From PALSA-1296 sp038322815 (GTDB lineage: Bacteria; Bacteroidota; Ignavibacteria; Palsa-1295), in the NCBI GenBank assembly GCA_038322815.1, contig JBBQGG010000005.1, positions 23,464-87,463 of the forward strand: a DNA stretch of 64,000 nucleotides, read 5' to 3'. Position numbers and translations under genes: made by a program. The notes below the pieces were generated by a model that was given only the letters and a program-made list of their open reading frames with translations, was not told the origin of the DNA and did not search any database. The stretch's first letter is position 1. Each line of letters starts with the position of its first letter. Positions 35,067 to 44,200 of this stretch are shown piece after piece.

Positions 35067-36779
35067 TTAGAAATAGAAGCGTGGAGTGATCAGGAAAAAC
35101 GAGCTCGGCTCCCAGGGTTTCGCATCACGAATGATGGGTCCTGAATAACTCATCTCAATGCGGAAATGATCTTCAATAAGCTCGATCCAGCCGCCAAAAG
35201 TAAAGAGATGATCATACGCTGCACTCAAACCGAATTTAGCTGCCTGATGATTAACATACTCAAATGAAAGGTGCGGTGAAACGACATTTGAGACGCGAGC
35301 AATATCCTGCATTTTATCAGCTTGATCTGTCGCAAAAAGCGGATGTCTGCCCGGCCTGGTATCCGTATAATCATAGAGGGTGCCATTTTTCGGAATCATC
35401 GACTGATAGACGTTCTGTAATCCAAAGCCGATGGAAACCTGAATGAAATTGTTGAGATCAAGTTGGACAATAGTCGGAATGAAGAGCTGCAAGATAAGAC
35501 CTTCGCGATAGAATGTTCGACCCGCAGGTATAAGAGTATCTCGCCCGTCCAATGTCTTAGTTGCGATGGGTTGCCCGTTGAGAATTACGCTTGAATTACT
35601 TGACTGCCCGGCAGGCATAAGCGAAAATTTAAATGCCATTGGCAAATTAAATCCGCTGAAAAAATCAATCCCCGCAAAATATGCATCCACAGAACCTCCG
35701 AAAGAACCGGAAAGCTGACGTGCTTTAAATGTAAGAACATCTTTATTTCCAAGATCAAGCGGAAATACCACTCCGAGCTTGACATTGCTCTGTGCACCAA
35801 TCTGGTTTTTCAAATTTAACCAGAACCTGCCTATACCCGCTGACCAGAACGGCAATCCTACTTCTTTATTACCGAGTTCTAGTTCAAGCCCAAGTTTTTT
35901 TGATACATTAACGCGAAGATCAGTGATAGAAACATCAATTAATTTTTCGTAACGTGATGCGCGAAGAACAGATCTCATACCGTTTATAGATGACTGATCG
36001 TCAGGAAGAGCAGTCGTCGATTCAGGATCAATTGGAGTCTTAATTGAATCTGCATTCACGTCAACAGGAAGATCGAACGCCTCATCCGATGTAGGCAAGC
36101 CGTAGTATTTACGCTGCTCATCCAGGACGGCACGTTTGGAATAAAATCTGTCAAAAAGCTGACTGAAGATGAAACGCATCTTCGTATCCTTAACGAGTTG
36201 GCTGCCATGCGGAACAATTTCCCCAGGGATTTCAACATTATCACCTTGTATGGTATTTATATTTTCAAGCAGTGCAGTGTTCGTTCTATGGAGCAGACGA
36301 ACGACCTGTCTTCCTTGGATGGCTCTCTTAGCTTTTGTTCCGCCTGCCTCCTCATCGCCGAAAATACCTAATCCGCTCTTACTCTTGTTTTTCTTTTTTT
36401 CCAGGATTTCTCCATCAAGTAGAATATGAAAAGGTTCTACTCTGTCGTTTCCAACCGGAGCGCTGAATAAATAAATATCATCAATGCGATATTCATCAGG
36501 CTTTACATTAAATGGTTCTTTTTGCAAAGCCTCTTTGATCTGGTCAAAAAGTTCGCGATCTGTTATATGCCATTTAATGACGTTTGTAAAAGAATACGAC
36601 TCTCCGTAAGGATCGAGCAGACCTATCTCCCTATAGACTTTATCGTTTTGCTTCTGTACTGCCTTTACGGTATCTACAATCGGCTGTGAGAAAGCGCCCT
36701 GCGAAAAGAACAGGAACGAGGCAATAATGATGAAAAAAGAAATAGTATTTCTGATTCCGGTTCTTTTCACTAATTTCAT
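35067..36779 (-). CDS. envelope protein, paralogue of the 33.6 kb gene
   Basis: The start at ATG 36779 (MKLVKRTGIRNTISFFIIIASFLFF) is chosen because AAGAGGAA precedes it and a signal peptide follows (...FSQGAFS, QPIVDTV). The 570-residue mature protein has a helical N-terminal domain (YSFTNVIKWHITDRELFDQIKEALQKE), a low-complexity Lys/Gly linker, an Asp/Pro/Thr-rich middle and a C-terminal barrel-like half that ends SSFFLITPRFYF. It is related to the next gene downstream. Its position directly after a GldM-like gene is where gldN sits in T9SS operons, but I could not see the GldN signature with confidence. A periplasm or outer-membrane partner of the GldM-like protein is the inference. Confidence 0.65.
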   Translation of the reverse strand: MKLVKRTGIRNTISFFIIIASFLFFSQGAFSQPIVDTVKAVQKQNDKVYREIGLLDPYGESYSFTNVIKWHITDRELFDQIKEALQKEPFNVKPDEYRIDDIYLFSAPVGNDRVEPFHILLDGEILEKKKNKSKSGLGIFGDEEAGGTKAKRAIQGRQVVRLLHRTNTALLENINTIQGDNVEIPGEIVPHGSQLVKDTKMRFIFSQLFDRFYSKRAVLDEQRKYYGLPTSDEAFDLPVDVNADSIKTPIDPESTTALPDDQSSINGMRSVLRASRYEKLIDVSITDLRVNVSKKLGLELELGNKEVGLPFWSAGIGRFWLNLKNQIGAQSNVKLGVVFPLDLGNKDVLTFKARQLSGSFGGSVDAYFAGIDFFSGFNLPMAFKFSLMPAGQSSNSSVILNGQPIATKTLDGRDTLIPAGRTFYREGLILQLFIPTIVQLDLNNFIQVSIGFGLQNVYQSMIPKNGTLYDYTDTRPGRHPLFATDQADKMQDIARVSNVVSPHLSFEYVNHQAAKFGLSAAYDHLFTFGGWIELIEDHFRIEMSYSGPIIRDAKPWEPSSFFLITPRFYF

Positions 36780-36883
36780 TGTTTCCTCTTGCATTTCTGT
36801 ATTTTTCATATTCGAATCAACTCCAAAAATAATTGAAAGAGTGGTCTGTGTCTTCTTTCTGAAATCCGTATTCTTTCTTATTC

Positions 36884-38479
36884 TCATCGCTTTTTCATGA
36901 TCTTAATTGTCTTCGTCGCTTTTTGCGAGGAAACAGGGTCAATAAAGGTAACCTTTATCGGCATGCCCTCTTTCTTTAAATTTGTAGGGACTTTGACGAG
37001 TCTTAACGTAAAATCATAATCTCCGGTTTTTTGTGCTTTTGTATCGAAGTAGCCGCCATCAGACTGTACATTAAGATCTCCACTTGTAGCGGTGTAATCT
37101 CCTTCGATACCAAAACCCGCTTTCAATTTTACAACCTTTTCATCAACATATACAGTACCGCCGCCACCAACGTTAAGAGGCGGAGCACCTATCGTAAACT
37201 CATCCTTACGCAATTGAGTATAAGCACGCATGAATTTCGTTTTGAATAGGATAGTAATTCCAAGTTTCTTTCCTTCCATTTCCAGGAAGGTGGGTATGAA
37301 ATCGTACGTCGGCTCATTGATGGTCTTAAAATCTGCACCATCAAGAGTAAGCTTCATTTGATAGTCACCATTAAGATCCGCGTACTTTCCATTAATTTTG
37401 AAGTGCACCTTTGTGTACGGAGTTGCCGTTTTGGCATCCTCGTCCCAAGGTTGATAAATACCGCTATCTCCGGCAACAGACCGCAATCCCTTTACGGTTA
37501 CGCTGAATTGCTGTGTAGTAATATCTTTCGGTCCGCCGCCGCGTTTTGCGTCACCCTTAAACTTAACGGTATAATTTTGCCCGACATCATTTGGACCAGG
37601 CGAGAAAGTCCATACCCAGTTTGTATCAACTTTTTTGAATTCTCCCGGTCCTTCGAGCTTCGTAATCTCGGTTTTGCTTGAAAGCGCACCTTCGATCTTT
37701 ATAGGATTTGGCAATTCCATACCAGGGAATGCCGAGAAGTCATTTTCCTGAGGGTAAAGTGCGATTTGGTCAAACTTATTCTCAGCGCGCTTCACATTAA
37801 CTATGAAGTCGTTCTCACCTAAATTAGATGAGAAATTTTGATATTGATCGCCGAGAAGAGAATCGATGAACCCTTTCAATGCAACATTCTCAGTAATACC
37901 ATCTTTGACTTCTTTCAATTCACCTACGGTCAGGCGAACAGCACCGATTTTAACGGTATCATCGGCCTTAGCATTTTGCGCAACGCCGACAACCTGATTT
38001 GTTTTTGCTTTGAACGCAAGTTTATACTCACCTTCTCCGAATGATGGCTTGAATTTATATTTAAATATATAATCCTGCCCTGTACGTACTCTCGGGAAAG
38101 CAATTGAATCCGCAGCCATATTAATGGTTTGCATTGGTGAATTATTGCGTAGAATCGTAAGAGCAAGCGAATCGACATTATCTTTGGAAGGATCGGATAC
38201 ACGTACTTTCACGGAGAATTCACGCTCCGGCTCTTTGGGATCACCGAGAGTCATGGATTGATCGGAGGTGCTCGACAGACTTGTCTGTGATCCACGCAAC
38301 GCACTAATGATCGCCTCAGCGATCAACTGGATGCGCTTGGATTTCTGCTCCAATGCAAGTTTTTCACGTTTTAATTCTTCCTCGGCATCGTCTCTTTCGA
38401 CGATGATGATGAGCAGTTCAAGAAGAACTGCAAGGTAGAGAATGAAATATACTTTTCCAGCTCCGCCGCCTTTAGACAT
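36884..38479 (-). CDS. GldM-like membrane-anchored periplasmic protein
   Basis: A 531-residue protein with a short glycine-rich cytoplasmic start (MSKGGGAGKV), one membrane segment at about 10-28 (YFILYLAVLLELLIIIVE), a charged coiled coil at about 30-62 (DDAEEELKREKLALEQKSKR) and then several beta-sandwich-like domains up to the end (e.g. EFSVKVRVSDPSKDNVDSLAL, GQDYIFKYKFKPSFGEGEYKL, FSVTVKGLRSVAGDSG). GldM of the type IX secretion motor has the same plan: a single N-terminal helix and a long periplasmic shaft of Ig-like domains. No GldL gene is adjacent; ribE is upstream instead. The GldM-like call is from architecture, not from recognised residues. Confidence 0.5.
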   Translation of the reverse strand: MSKGGGAGKVYFILYLAVLLELLIIIVERDDAEEELKREKLALEQKSKRIQLIAEAIISALRGSQTSLSSTSDQSMTLGDPKEPEREFSVKVRVSDPSKDNVDSLALTILRNNSPMQTINMAADSIAFPRVRTGQDYIFKYKFKPSFGEGEYKLAFKAKTNQVVGVAQNAKADDTVKIGAVRLTVGELKEVKDGITENVALKGFIDSLLGDQYQNFSSNLGENDFIVNVKRAENKFDQIALYPQENDFSAFPGMELPNPIKIEGALSSKTEITKLEGPGEFKKVDTNWVWTFSPGPNDVGQNYTVKFKGDAKRGGGPKDITTQQFSVTVKGLRSVAGDSGIYQPWDEDAKTATPYTKVHFKINGKYADLNGDYQMKLTLDGADFKTINEPTYDFIPTFLEMEGKKLGITILFKTKFMRAYTQLRKDEFTIGAPPLNVGGGGTVYVDEKVVKLKAGFGIEGDYTATSGDLNVQSDGGYFDTKAQKTGDYDFTLRLVKVPTNLKKEGMPIKVTFIDPVSSQKATKTIKIMKKR

Positions 38480-38555
38480 ATTGTTCGCCTGTTAAAAGAT
38501 GTACTTCGATAAACAATAGGGCAAGACACATTTGCCGTTTCGTTTTTTCTTTTTT

Positions 38556-38577
38556 CCGAAAGGCAAGAGCCTTTCGG
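38556..38577. other. perfect hairpin upstream of the GldM-like gene
   Basis: CCGAAAGGC (38556-38564) and GCCTTTCGG (38569-38577) form a nine-pair stem around AAGA. On the minus strand it is followed by A residues, not T, so it is not a classical terminator for ribE. It could be a leader structure or a processing site. Confidence 0.5.
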
Positions 38578-38610
38578 TGTTTGACACACAATCTATCTCA
38601 ACTCGCAACT

Positions 38611-39207
38611 CTATTTGCCTTCAACTCTCATGAGGCGTTCGATCATTTTTGCGATCTGGTCGAGTTCGATATTTACGAAATCACCAATGCAAAGATACTT
38701 AAAATTTGTCATTTCATAGGTATGGGGGATAATTGCAATTGTTATTCCGTTTCCATCGATTTGCGCAACCGTTAAACTGACTCCGTTAATCGCAATCGAT
38801 CCCTGTGGAACGATATATCGCAGAAACTGCACAGGAAGTTCGAATTCATAGGTCCAACTTCCTCCAATATCCTGTATCCCTTTGGTGAGAGCAATGCCAT
38901 CTATATGACCTTGCACTAAATGACCTCCGAGCCGGGTGGATAGTGTTGCCGCCCGCTCAAGATTCACTTTGTCCCCTATCTTCAATGAACTCAGAGACGT
39001 CTTTTTTAACGTTTCCGGTACCGAAATGACCTCAAAAAACGACATTTCTCTAGAGATCACAGTCTGACAAACACCGTTAACTGAAATAGAATCATCGACT
39101 TTAAGGTCAGAAAGGACTTTATCTGCACTAAATTGTAGACGCAGTCCGCTTCCCTCATTATTGGATGCAATGAGTGTGCCGAGTTCCTCAATTATGCCCG
39201 TAAACAC
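38611..39207 (-). CDS. ribE: riboflavin synthase, alpha chain
   Basis: Riboflavin synthase converts two 6,7-dimethyl-8-ribityllumazines into riboflavin and a pyrimidine. The 198-residue protein has the two lumazine-binding halves typical of the enzyme: MFTGIIEELG at the start, NGVCQTVISRE, and RLGGHLVQGHIDG at about residue 92-104, and in the second half SIAINGVSLTVAQIDGNGITIAIIPHT. Length is normal. It follows the oxidoreductase gene by 19 bases on the same strand. No FMN riboswitch is visible in the space upstream of this gene. Confidence 0.96.
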   Translation of the reverse strand: MFTGIIEELGTLIASNNEGSGLRLQFSADKVLSDLKVDDSISVNGVCQTVISREMSFFEVISVPETLKKTSLSSLKIGDKVNLERAATLSTRLGGHLVQGHIDGIALTKGIQDIGGSWTYEFELPVQFLRYIVPQGSIAINGVSLTVAQIDGNGITIAIIPHTYEMTNFKYLCIGDFVNIELDQIAKMIERLMRVEGK

Positions 39208-39226
39208 GAAAGAAAATTAATTATTT

Positions 39227-40222
39227 TTAATTTTTAACAGCTGAATTCTCTTTAATGGACTCCATGATCATCTCTGCAACCTCTAAAGCGGCGTGTCCGT
39301 CACCACCTGAAACAATAGGATTTGAGTTATTTTTGATCGCATCACGAAAAAGCTCAAGTTCATATTTTAGGGGATTTAGCTCCGGCACATCGGGCTTCTC
39401 GTATATTATATTCAGTTTTTTTTCTGCGCGTTCGATCTCACCGAGATTAAATACAAGTGATTTGATGTCGTTGGATTCATTAGCTCCGACAAGGTGAAAA
39501 ACTTCCGAGCTTTTCGCAGCAAAATCAACGGAGAGATAAGCATCGCGTTCAAATATACGAAGCTTCCGTATCGGATTTTGCGAAATGCGGCTTGCCGTAA
39601 CATTAGCAACAGCGCCGCTCTTAAATTTTATCCGCGCATTTGCAATATCAATTTCATCTGATACTACTGATACGCCGCTTGCATCTACACTACTAACATC
39701 CGACTTTGCAAGAGAGAGAATAACATCGATATCATGGATCATCAGATCGAGAACAACGGCAACATCTGTTCCGCGAGGTTTGAATTGTGCTAGCCGGTGC
39801 GATTCAAAGAACATGGGCTGCGTAATATACTTTTCTATCGAGAGCAGTGCAGGGTTGAATCGCTCAACATGCCCAACTTGAATTTTAACATTTTTTTTCT
39901 CTGCCAGAGATATTAATTCTTTCGCTTCTGCAATCGTCGTCGTGATGGGCTTTTCGATAAAAACATGCTTACCATGTTCTATCGCCTGTTTTGCAACTTC
40001 AAAATGCGCGACTGTAGGAGTTACGATCGAAAGTGCATCGGCTTCTTTTATGATCGTAGATAAATCTAAACAAGCCTTCACGCCATTTTCTTCGGCGACA
40101 TGACGGGCTTCATCAGAATTGGAATCATAAACTCCTATAAGTTTTGCGTCCGAAACTTCCCCCCAAAGCTTTGCATGTATCTTTCCGAGATGGCCAATGC
40201 CTATAACACCGATTTTAAGCAT
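39227..40222 (-). CDS. Gfo/Idh/MocA family oxidoreductase
   Basis: A 331-residue NAD(P)-dependent oxidoreductase, likely acting on a sugar or sugar nucleotide. The N-terminal Rossmann motif is GIGHLGKIHAKLW (residues 7-19). EADALSIVTPTVAHFEVAKQAIEHGKHVFIEKPI contains the catalytic EKP motif, followed by VQVGHVERFNPAL and DLMIHDIDVIL. This last HxxD pattern is usual for the family. It begins 6 bases after the stop of the M1 peptidase gene and continues into ribE, so the three are likely one transcript. The substrate is unknown; envelope sugar metabolism is a guess. Confidence 0.9.
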   Translation of the reverse strand: MLKIGVIGIGHLGKIHAKLWGEVSDAKLIGVYDSNSDEARHVAEENGVKACLDLSTIIKEADALSIVTPTVAHFEVAKQAIEHGKHVFIEKPITTTIAEAKELISLAEKKNVKIQVGHVERFNPALLSIEKYITQPMFFESHRLAQFKPRGTDVAVVLDLMIHDIDVILSLAKSDVSSVDASGVSVVSDEIDIANARIKFKSGAVANVTASRISQNPIRKLRIFERDAYLSVDFAAKSSEVFHLVGANESNDIKSLVFNLGEIERAEKKLNIIYEKPDVPELNPLKYELELFRDAIKNNSNPIVSGGDGHAALEVAEMIMESIKENSAVKN

Positions 40223-40228
40223 GAAATA

Positions 40229-43200
40229 TTAAAATGTTGTTCCTAATCCAACAACATACCGGAATGCAAAATTCTTTGTACCGTCGAATGGATGATTCAA
40301 ATAGAGCGGAAAATAAAAGCTGATCGTTGGAATCTGCCCGTATTCGCTCACTACTCCCTGCAATTGCCATGGTAGCCATGACAGAATATTTATCTTCACT
40401 GCCACTCCTGCATCTGTTAGCACATGCTTCAAGATATCCGAGCCTGTTTCTCCAACGGGGGGATTGCCGTATTGAAAACTACCGGTCCAGCCGGCATCAC
40501 CAAATAATCCGAATTCAAACGAAGCAGCAAAACTTCCTAAACCTGCTAGCGGATTTGGCAATTTAAGATCGGCGTTCAAACCCATCACGTCAGTGCCATT
40601 TAATGAAATATTTCCTTGGGGATCAAAAAGCTGACCTGTATATCCACGAACTCCTGCTCCGCCTTCAACAAGGAAATGAGCCTGATCGCTAAAATGCCGT
40701 GAGATGCTTGCGACTGTTCGGAAAAAATCATTCCGCAGCATTTCCGAATTTGTTGCTCCGGAAATATTGTATGAATACTGATCATTTAACTTTCCTGAAG
40801 TTATTCCCAAACTTGCACGGAGCTTCAATTCCATTTCTCTTGAAAAGGGAATGATCTGCGACATCCCGATGCTAGCTTGGTAAAATCCGTTCAAAGTCCT
40901 TGTTCGTATTAGTGTATCACCCTGAAACGACCTATCGACAGTAAGAAGATTACCCATCCGCGCCGAAAGGTATGCTTGTGTCCTTCGGTTTGCTGAAACC
41001 AAATGATAGCGAAATCCTAAAGATCGCTCAAAGCCTGAATCCCAATGATAGGGATAAACAGGATAAAGAATATTATTCTCTCCGAAAGGTCCTCGCGTTT
41101 CATAATCGAGATCGAATTTGATAGCATGCGTCGCCCCCAAATAAAGATACTCCGGTCTGATCTCATGTTCAAGCGAAAGGTTTATGCCACCAATGTCATT
41201 AAATTTTCTCACCTCGAAGGAGTATTTTGTCAATCTTCCAAGTATCGGGACATTCCACTCCTCCCTGATCCTTCCATCAATATAGTCCATAACTTTCGGA
41301 CTTCCACTACTTGCTGCACCGTCCTCTTTGCGCTGCGGAGCAAATTTAAAAATGAATTGTTCATCGCCCGAATATAATCTGTTGAAACCAAACTTCACTC
41401 CTATTCCCAGATTCATCTTTGATACTTCATCATATCCAAAGATCGGTCTAAAAACAGCATACCCTTCGCCGAGAGGAGGAGCTGTGTGTAATTGTTTTAA
41501 GAACGACAACTCAACATGTTCTCTCCTGCCGAATAGGCCTGCCCCCAATACATTATTGCGGCGGTTAAGATCCATCATTCGTTTAGAACTATCGATCTCG
41601 TACCACGATACTTCCTTAGGTGTCATAATTGAGCCTTCATAATTCGGACTTACCCAATCCCAACTTGGAAAAAATAGTCTTCCTGTTTCAGGTTTTTTAT
41701 ATGCCAACCCTTGATTAACCGACAAAGGAATTGTTGCAATCCCTGTTGAGCCATCCTCATAATGCAATGTCAGATCAATTGGCACTACGCCAAGATCTTT
41801 GTTCTTCAGCTTTACTGTTGTTTCATAAGTGCCATCTTGCTTCTTTTCTGAGTTCAAACCGCATGCAGCATAATCAATTGTTCTTGTCGACGCAAACCAT
41901 TCATCAAAATAATAATCGAGGTCAGCACCGGAAACATCCTGCATTGTCCGTTTGAAATCATTGAGGTTCGGATGTTTGAAATGCCAACGCCTGAAATACT
42001 CTTTCATACCTGCCCAAAAAACGGAATCGCCGAGTACATATTCAAACTGCGCCAAACCTGCAAGCGTTTTGAAATACACCTGCCCTGCATTGACTCCTTC
42101 TCGGAACCAATCATGAGGAATTGTCAGAGGTTCTTCATACCCTGCCGTTGCAAGATCGAGATAGGGAGAATAATACCTTCTACGTGTATCATCTTCAGGA
42201 ATAAATGTTCGCGTCAACCAGGGAAGTTCGACACCAGGCATTTTCTGATTTCTTCCATAATGCGCTTCCTGACAAGTCATCTCGATAAACTCAGTAAAGC
42301 CTTCATCCAAGAACGCATACCGCGTTTCGTTATTGCCGAGCATTCCATAAAACCATTGATGTCCCCCTTCATGTGCAATGAGTCCCGCACTTGCGCTGCC
42401 ATCCATAATAAGCTGCGGATATTCCATGCCGCCATCGCCGCCATGCGTATTCGTAAAATTCCTGTATTGATACCAACCGACTTTTTTCGAATGATGATCG
42501 AGCATAAAAAAAGTATTCGGCATTGCCTCCTTCCATGTCTGTTCTTCATTCGCTTTATAAAGACAATGCACGGTTACCGTATCGCTCCATGTATCCCATT
42601 CGTGAATATATTCATGTGCTACCCATGCGAAGTCATGAACATTCGATGCTTTGAAATGCCAGGGAATAAGTGGTGAGTGCTGAGCGCTGAAGACTGAGTC
42701 GGGATAGACTTTGCCTTTTTTCACACCTTTTGCAATTTGATCGTACCCCCAGCCAACTTCTTCGGGATTCTGGCATTGCCCTGTTGAGCCGACGCAAAAT
42801 TTTGCAGGCACATTCATCGTCACATCGAAATCTCCCCAGACTCCATAAAATTCGCGTGCCACATATTCCTGATGGTGCCAGCCTTCGCGGTCGTATTCGC
42901 AGATCTTCGGATACCATTGAGACATCGAATATTTTATTCCAGCATCGTTCATCCATCCACCACGACGGGTGAGAGGTGGAATTTGGACGAAGAAAGGTAT
43001 GGAAATCTTAACATTGGATTTCGGAGCTAATGGATAATCCATAATCACTTTCATTATAGTCCCTGTTATTTCAAATTTAAGAGGATGCTTTTTTTCACCC
43101 AAAGTACTTCCTTCCGGGTCGGACGGTCTGAATACTTCACTTATCCTCTGCTCGCCCCAATCGCTTCTTTTATAATGATCTATTTTATCAGCAACACCTC

Positions 43201-43459
43201 GATCATTGGTAACTTTCGCACGCTCATGCATCATCGAACCGGGCTGGAAGGCATTATAGTAAAGATGAAACCAGACTTCGTGAAGTGTGTCGGGAGAGTT
43301 ATTCGTATAGACAACGGAAAGTTTTCCATCAAAAGAGTGGATAGAGTCGATCAGGGTTCCGCTGATAGTATATGAAACATGCTGCTGCCAATAGTCGGAT
43401 GGCTGGGCATGGGCTTGAGTGGCAATAAATAATAATAGTATAACGATGATTTTATTCAT
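40229..43459 (-). CDS. M1-family metallopeptidase with barrel-like C-terminus
   Basis: The start at ATG 43459 gives a signal peptide (MNKIIVILLLFIATQAHA, then QPSDYW); an earlier TTG at 43477 adds only six residues. The 1076-residue protein has a gluzincin active site, HEGGH (His363, His367) with the third ligand in DEGFTEF (Glu386), typical of M1 aminopeptidases. The first 540 residues form the peptidase part. The remaining half is not a usual M1 domain: it contains long alternating strands (GVKFGFNRLYSGDEQFIFKFAP, HEIRPEYLYLGATHAIKFDLDYE) and ends FAFRYVVGLGTTF, as in outer-membrane barrels. A surface-anchored peptidase fused to a barrel is inferred. It leads an operon with the oxidoreductase and ribE. 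Confidence 0.88.
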   Translation of the reverse strand: MNKIIVILLLFIATQAHAQPSDYWQQHVSYTISGTLIDSIHSFDGKLSVVYTNNSPDTLHEVWFHLYYNAFQPGSMMHERAKVTNDRGVADKIDHYKRSDWGEQRISEVFRPSDPEGSTLGEKKHPLKFEITGTIMKVIMDYPLAPKSNVKISIPFFVQIPPLTRRGGWMNDAGIKYSMSQWYPKICEYDREGWHHQEYVAREFYGVWGDFDVTMNVPAKFCVGSTGQCQNPEEVGWGYDQIAKGVKKGKVYPDSVFSAQHSPLIPWHFKASNVHDFAWVAHEYIHEWDTWSDTVTVHCLYKANEEQTWKEAMPNTFFMLDHHSKKVGWYQYRNFTNTHGGDGGMEYPQLIMDGSASAGLIAHEGGHQWFYGMLGNNETRYAFLDEGFTEFIEMTCQEAHYGRNQKMPGVELPWLTRTFIPEDDTRRRYYSPYLDLATAGYEEPLTIPHDWFREGVNAGQVYFKTLAGLAQFEYVLGDSVFWAGMKEYFRRWHFKHPNLNDFKRTMQDVSGADLDYYFDEWFASTRTIDYAACGLNSEKKQDGTYETTVKLKNKDLGVVPIDLTLHYEDGSTGIATIPLSVNQGLAYKKPETGRLFFPSWDWVSPNYEGSIMTPKEVSWYEIDSSKRMMDLNRRNNVLGAGLFGRREHVELSFLKQLHTAPPLGEGYAVFRPIFGYDEVSKMNLGIGVKFGFNRLYSGDEQFIFKFAPQRKEDGAASSGSPKVMDYIDGRIREEWNVPILGRLTKYSFEVRKFNDIGGINLSLEHEIRPEYLYLGATHAIKFDLDYETRGPFGENNILYPVYPYHWDSGFERSLGFRYHLVSANRRTQAYLSARMGNLLTVDRSFQGDTLIRTRTLNGFYQASIGMSQIIPFSREMELKLRASLGITSGKLNDQYSYNISGATNSEMLRNDFFRTVASISRHFSDQAHFLVEGGAGVRGYTGQLFDPQGNISLNGTDVMGLNADLKLPNPLAGLGSFAASFEFGLFGDAGWTGSFQYGNPPVGETGSDILKHVLTDAGVAVKINILSWLPWQLQGVVSEYGQIPTISFYFPLYLNHPFDGTKNFAFRYVVGLGTTF

Positions 43460-43500
43460 GCAGAGATTTGTGAGCAAAAGATTGAAGTTGCTAACGTAAA

Positions 43501-43545
43501 AGACCTCTCCCTAAATCCCTCTCCATAAGCTCATGGAGAGGGACT
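43501..43545. repeat. left hairpin repeat of the DUF559 unit
   Basis: AGACCTCTCCCTAAAT followed by the stem CCCTCTCCAT (43517-43526) and ATGGAGAGGG (43533-43542) with loop AAGCTC. Partial copies of the right arm recur at 43555-43565 and 43581-43600, where one supplies a possible ATG. Confidence 0.9.
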
Positions 43546-43626
43546 TTGAAAATAAGCTCATGAGAGATACTCTTAAACTATAAGTTCATGGAGAGGGAGA
43601 CTTTTAAAACTTTGAATTTTTGTATT

Positions 43627-44025
43627 ATGGCAGATGTACATAACCTTGTTAAAATGGCCCGGCAGTTCCGGAAGGAAATGACATATACCGAAAAACTTAT
43701 GTGGAGTGCTTTGCGCCGACACAAACAAAGCGGATTGAAATTCCGGCGCGAACATTATATCATCGGATTCATCGTGGATTTTTATTGTGCTGAATATAAA
43801 CTCATAATTGAAATCGATGGCGGTGTTCATGATGAGCATGATGTAAAAATCAGAGATATTACGAGGCAAGATGCTCTTGAAGCCGCAGGCTTTAAACTCA
43901 TTCGCTTTAGAGCAAAGGATGTTGAGATGAATATTGATGGTGTTTTATCTTCAATATTAATTGAATGCTACAAAGAACCTTTAACGGAGTTTATTGTCAA
44001 GCCAACCTATAAGACCTCTCCCTAA
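43627..44025 (+). CDS. DUF559 family endonuclease-like protein
   Basis: A 132-residue protein from ATG 43627 (MADVHNLVKMARQFRKEMTY); an in-frame ATG at 43588 lies in the hairpin repeat and may also be used. The DUF559 fold, related to Vsr and other PD-(D/E)XK nucleases, is clear: ARQFRKEMTYTEKLMWSALR, LKFRREHYIIGFIVDFYC, KLIIEIDGGVHDEHD, and GFKLIRFRAKDVEMNIDGVL. Asp in IVDF and the E-x-D of LIIEIDGG are the probable catalytic residues. The last residues (TYKTSP, stop) are encoded by the repeat itself, so the repeat forms the 3' end of the gene. The gene is opposite in direction to both neighbours. Biological role unknown; DNA cleavage at the repeat is an inference. Confidence 0.88.
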   Translation: MADVHNLVKMARQFRKEMTYTEKLMWSALRRHKQSGLKFRREHYIIGFIVDFYCAEYKLIIEIDGGVHDEHDVKIRDITRQDALEAAGFKLIRFRAKDVEMNIDGVLSSILIECYKEPLTEFIVKPTYKTSP

Positions 44026-44056
44026 ATCCCTCTTCATAAGCTCATGGAGAGGGACT
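44012..44056. repeat. internal direct copy of the hairpin repeat
   Basis: A near-identical direct copy of 43501-43545: AGACCTCTCCCTAAAT, then CCCTCTTCAT with ATGGAGAGGG (one base change in the left arm). It contains the nuclease stop codon. The next hairpin, at 44091-44116, is a diverged form. Confidence 0.9.
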
Positions 44057-44156
44057 TTTATATATAAGCTCAAGGAGAAAGCTCTTAGCTCCTACTCCAC
44101 AAGTTTGTGGAGTAGGACTTTTAAAACATAAACTTACTGAGACCGACTTTTAAACT

Positions 44157-44200
44157 CCCCTCTCCACGAGCTTGTGGAGAGGGGTTGGGGGAGAGGTCTT
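44157..44200. repeat. right inverted hairpin repeat of the DUF559 unit
   Basis: CCCCTCTCCAC (44157-44167) pairs with GTGGAGAGGGG (44174-44184), then GGGAGAGGTCTT to the end at 44200. It is the inverted copy of the left repeat. At the top of the stem T-A has become C-G, so pairing is kept. Confidence 0.9.

Noticed and set aside
38556..38577. FMN riboswitch near ribE
   Set aside because: The hairpin lies downstream of ribE, and the conserved FMN aptamer boxes are not seen on either side.
41972..42676. 234-residue open frame antisense to the M1 peptidase
   Set aside because: It lies wholly inside the peptidase gene on the other strand, has an odd Cys/Ile/Phe-rich composition and no recognisable motif; it is a shadow frame.
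43501..44200. CRISPR array
   Set aside because: Hairpin units are few, unequal in spacing and partly inverted, with a nuclease gene inside; there are no regular spacers and no cas genes.
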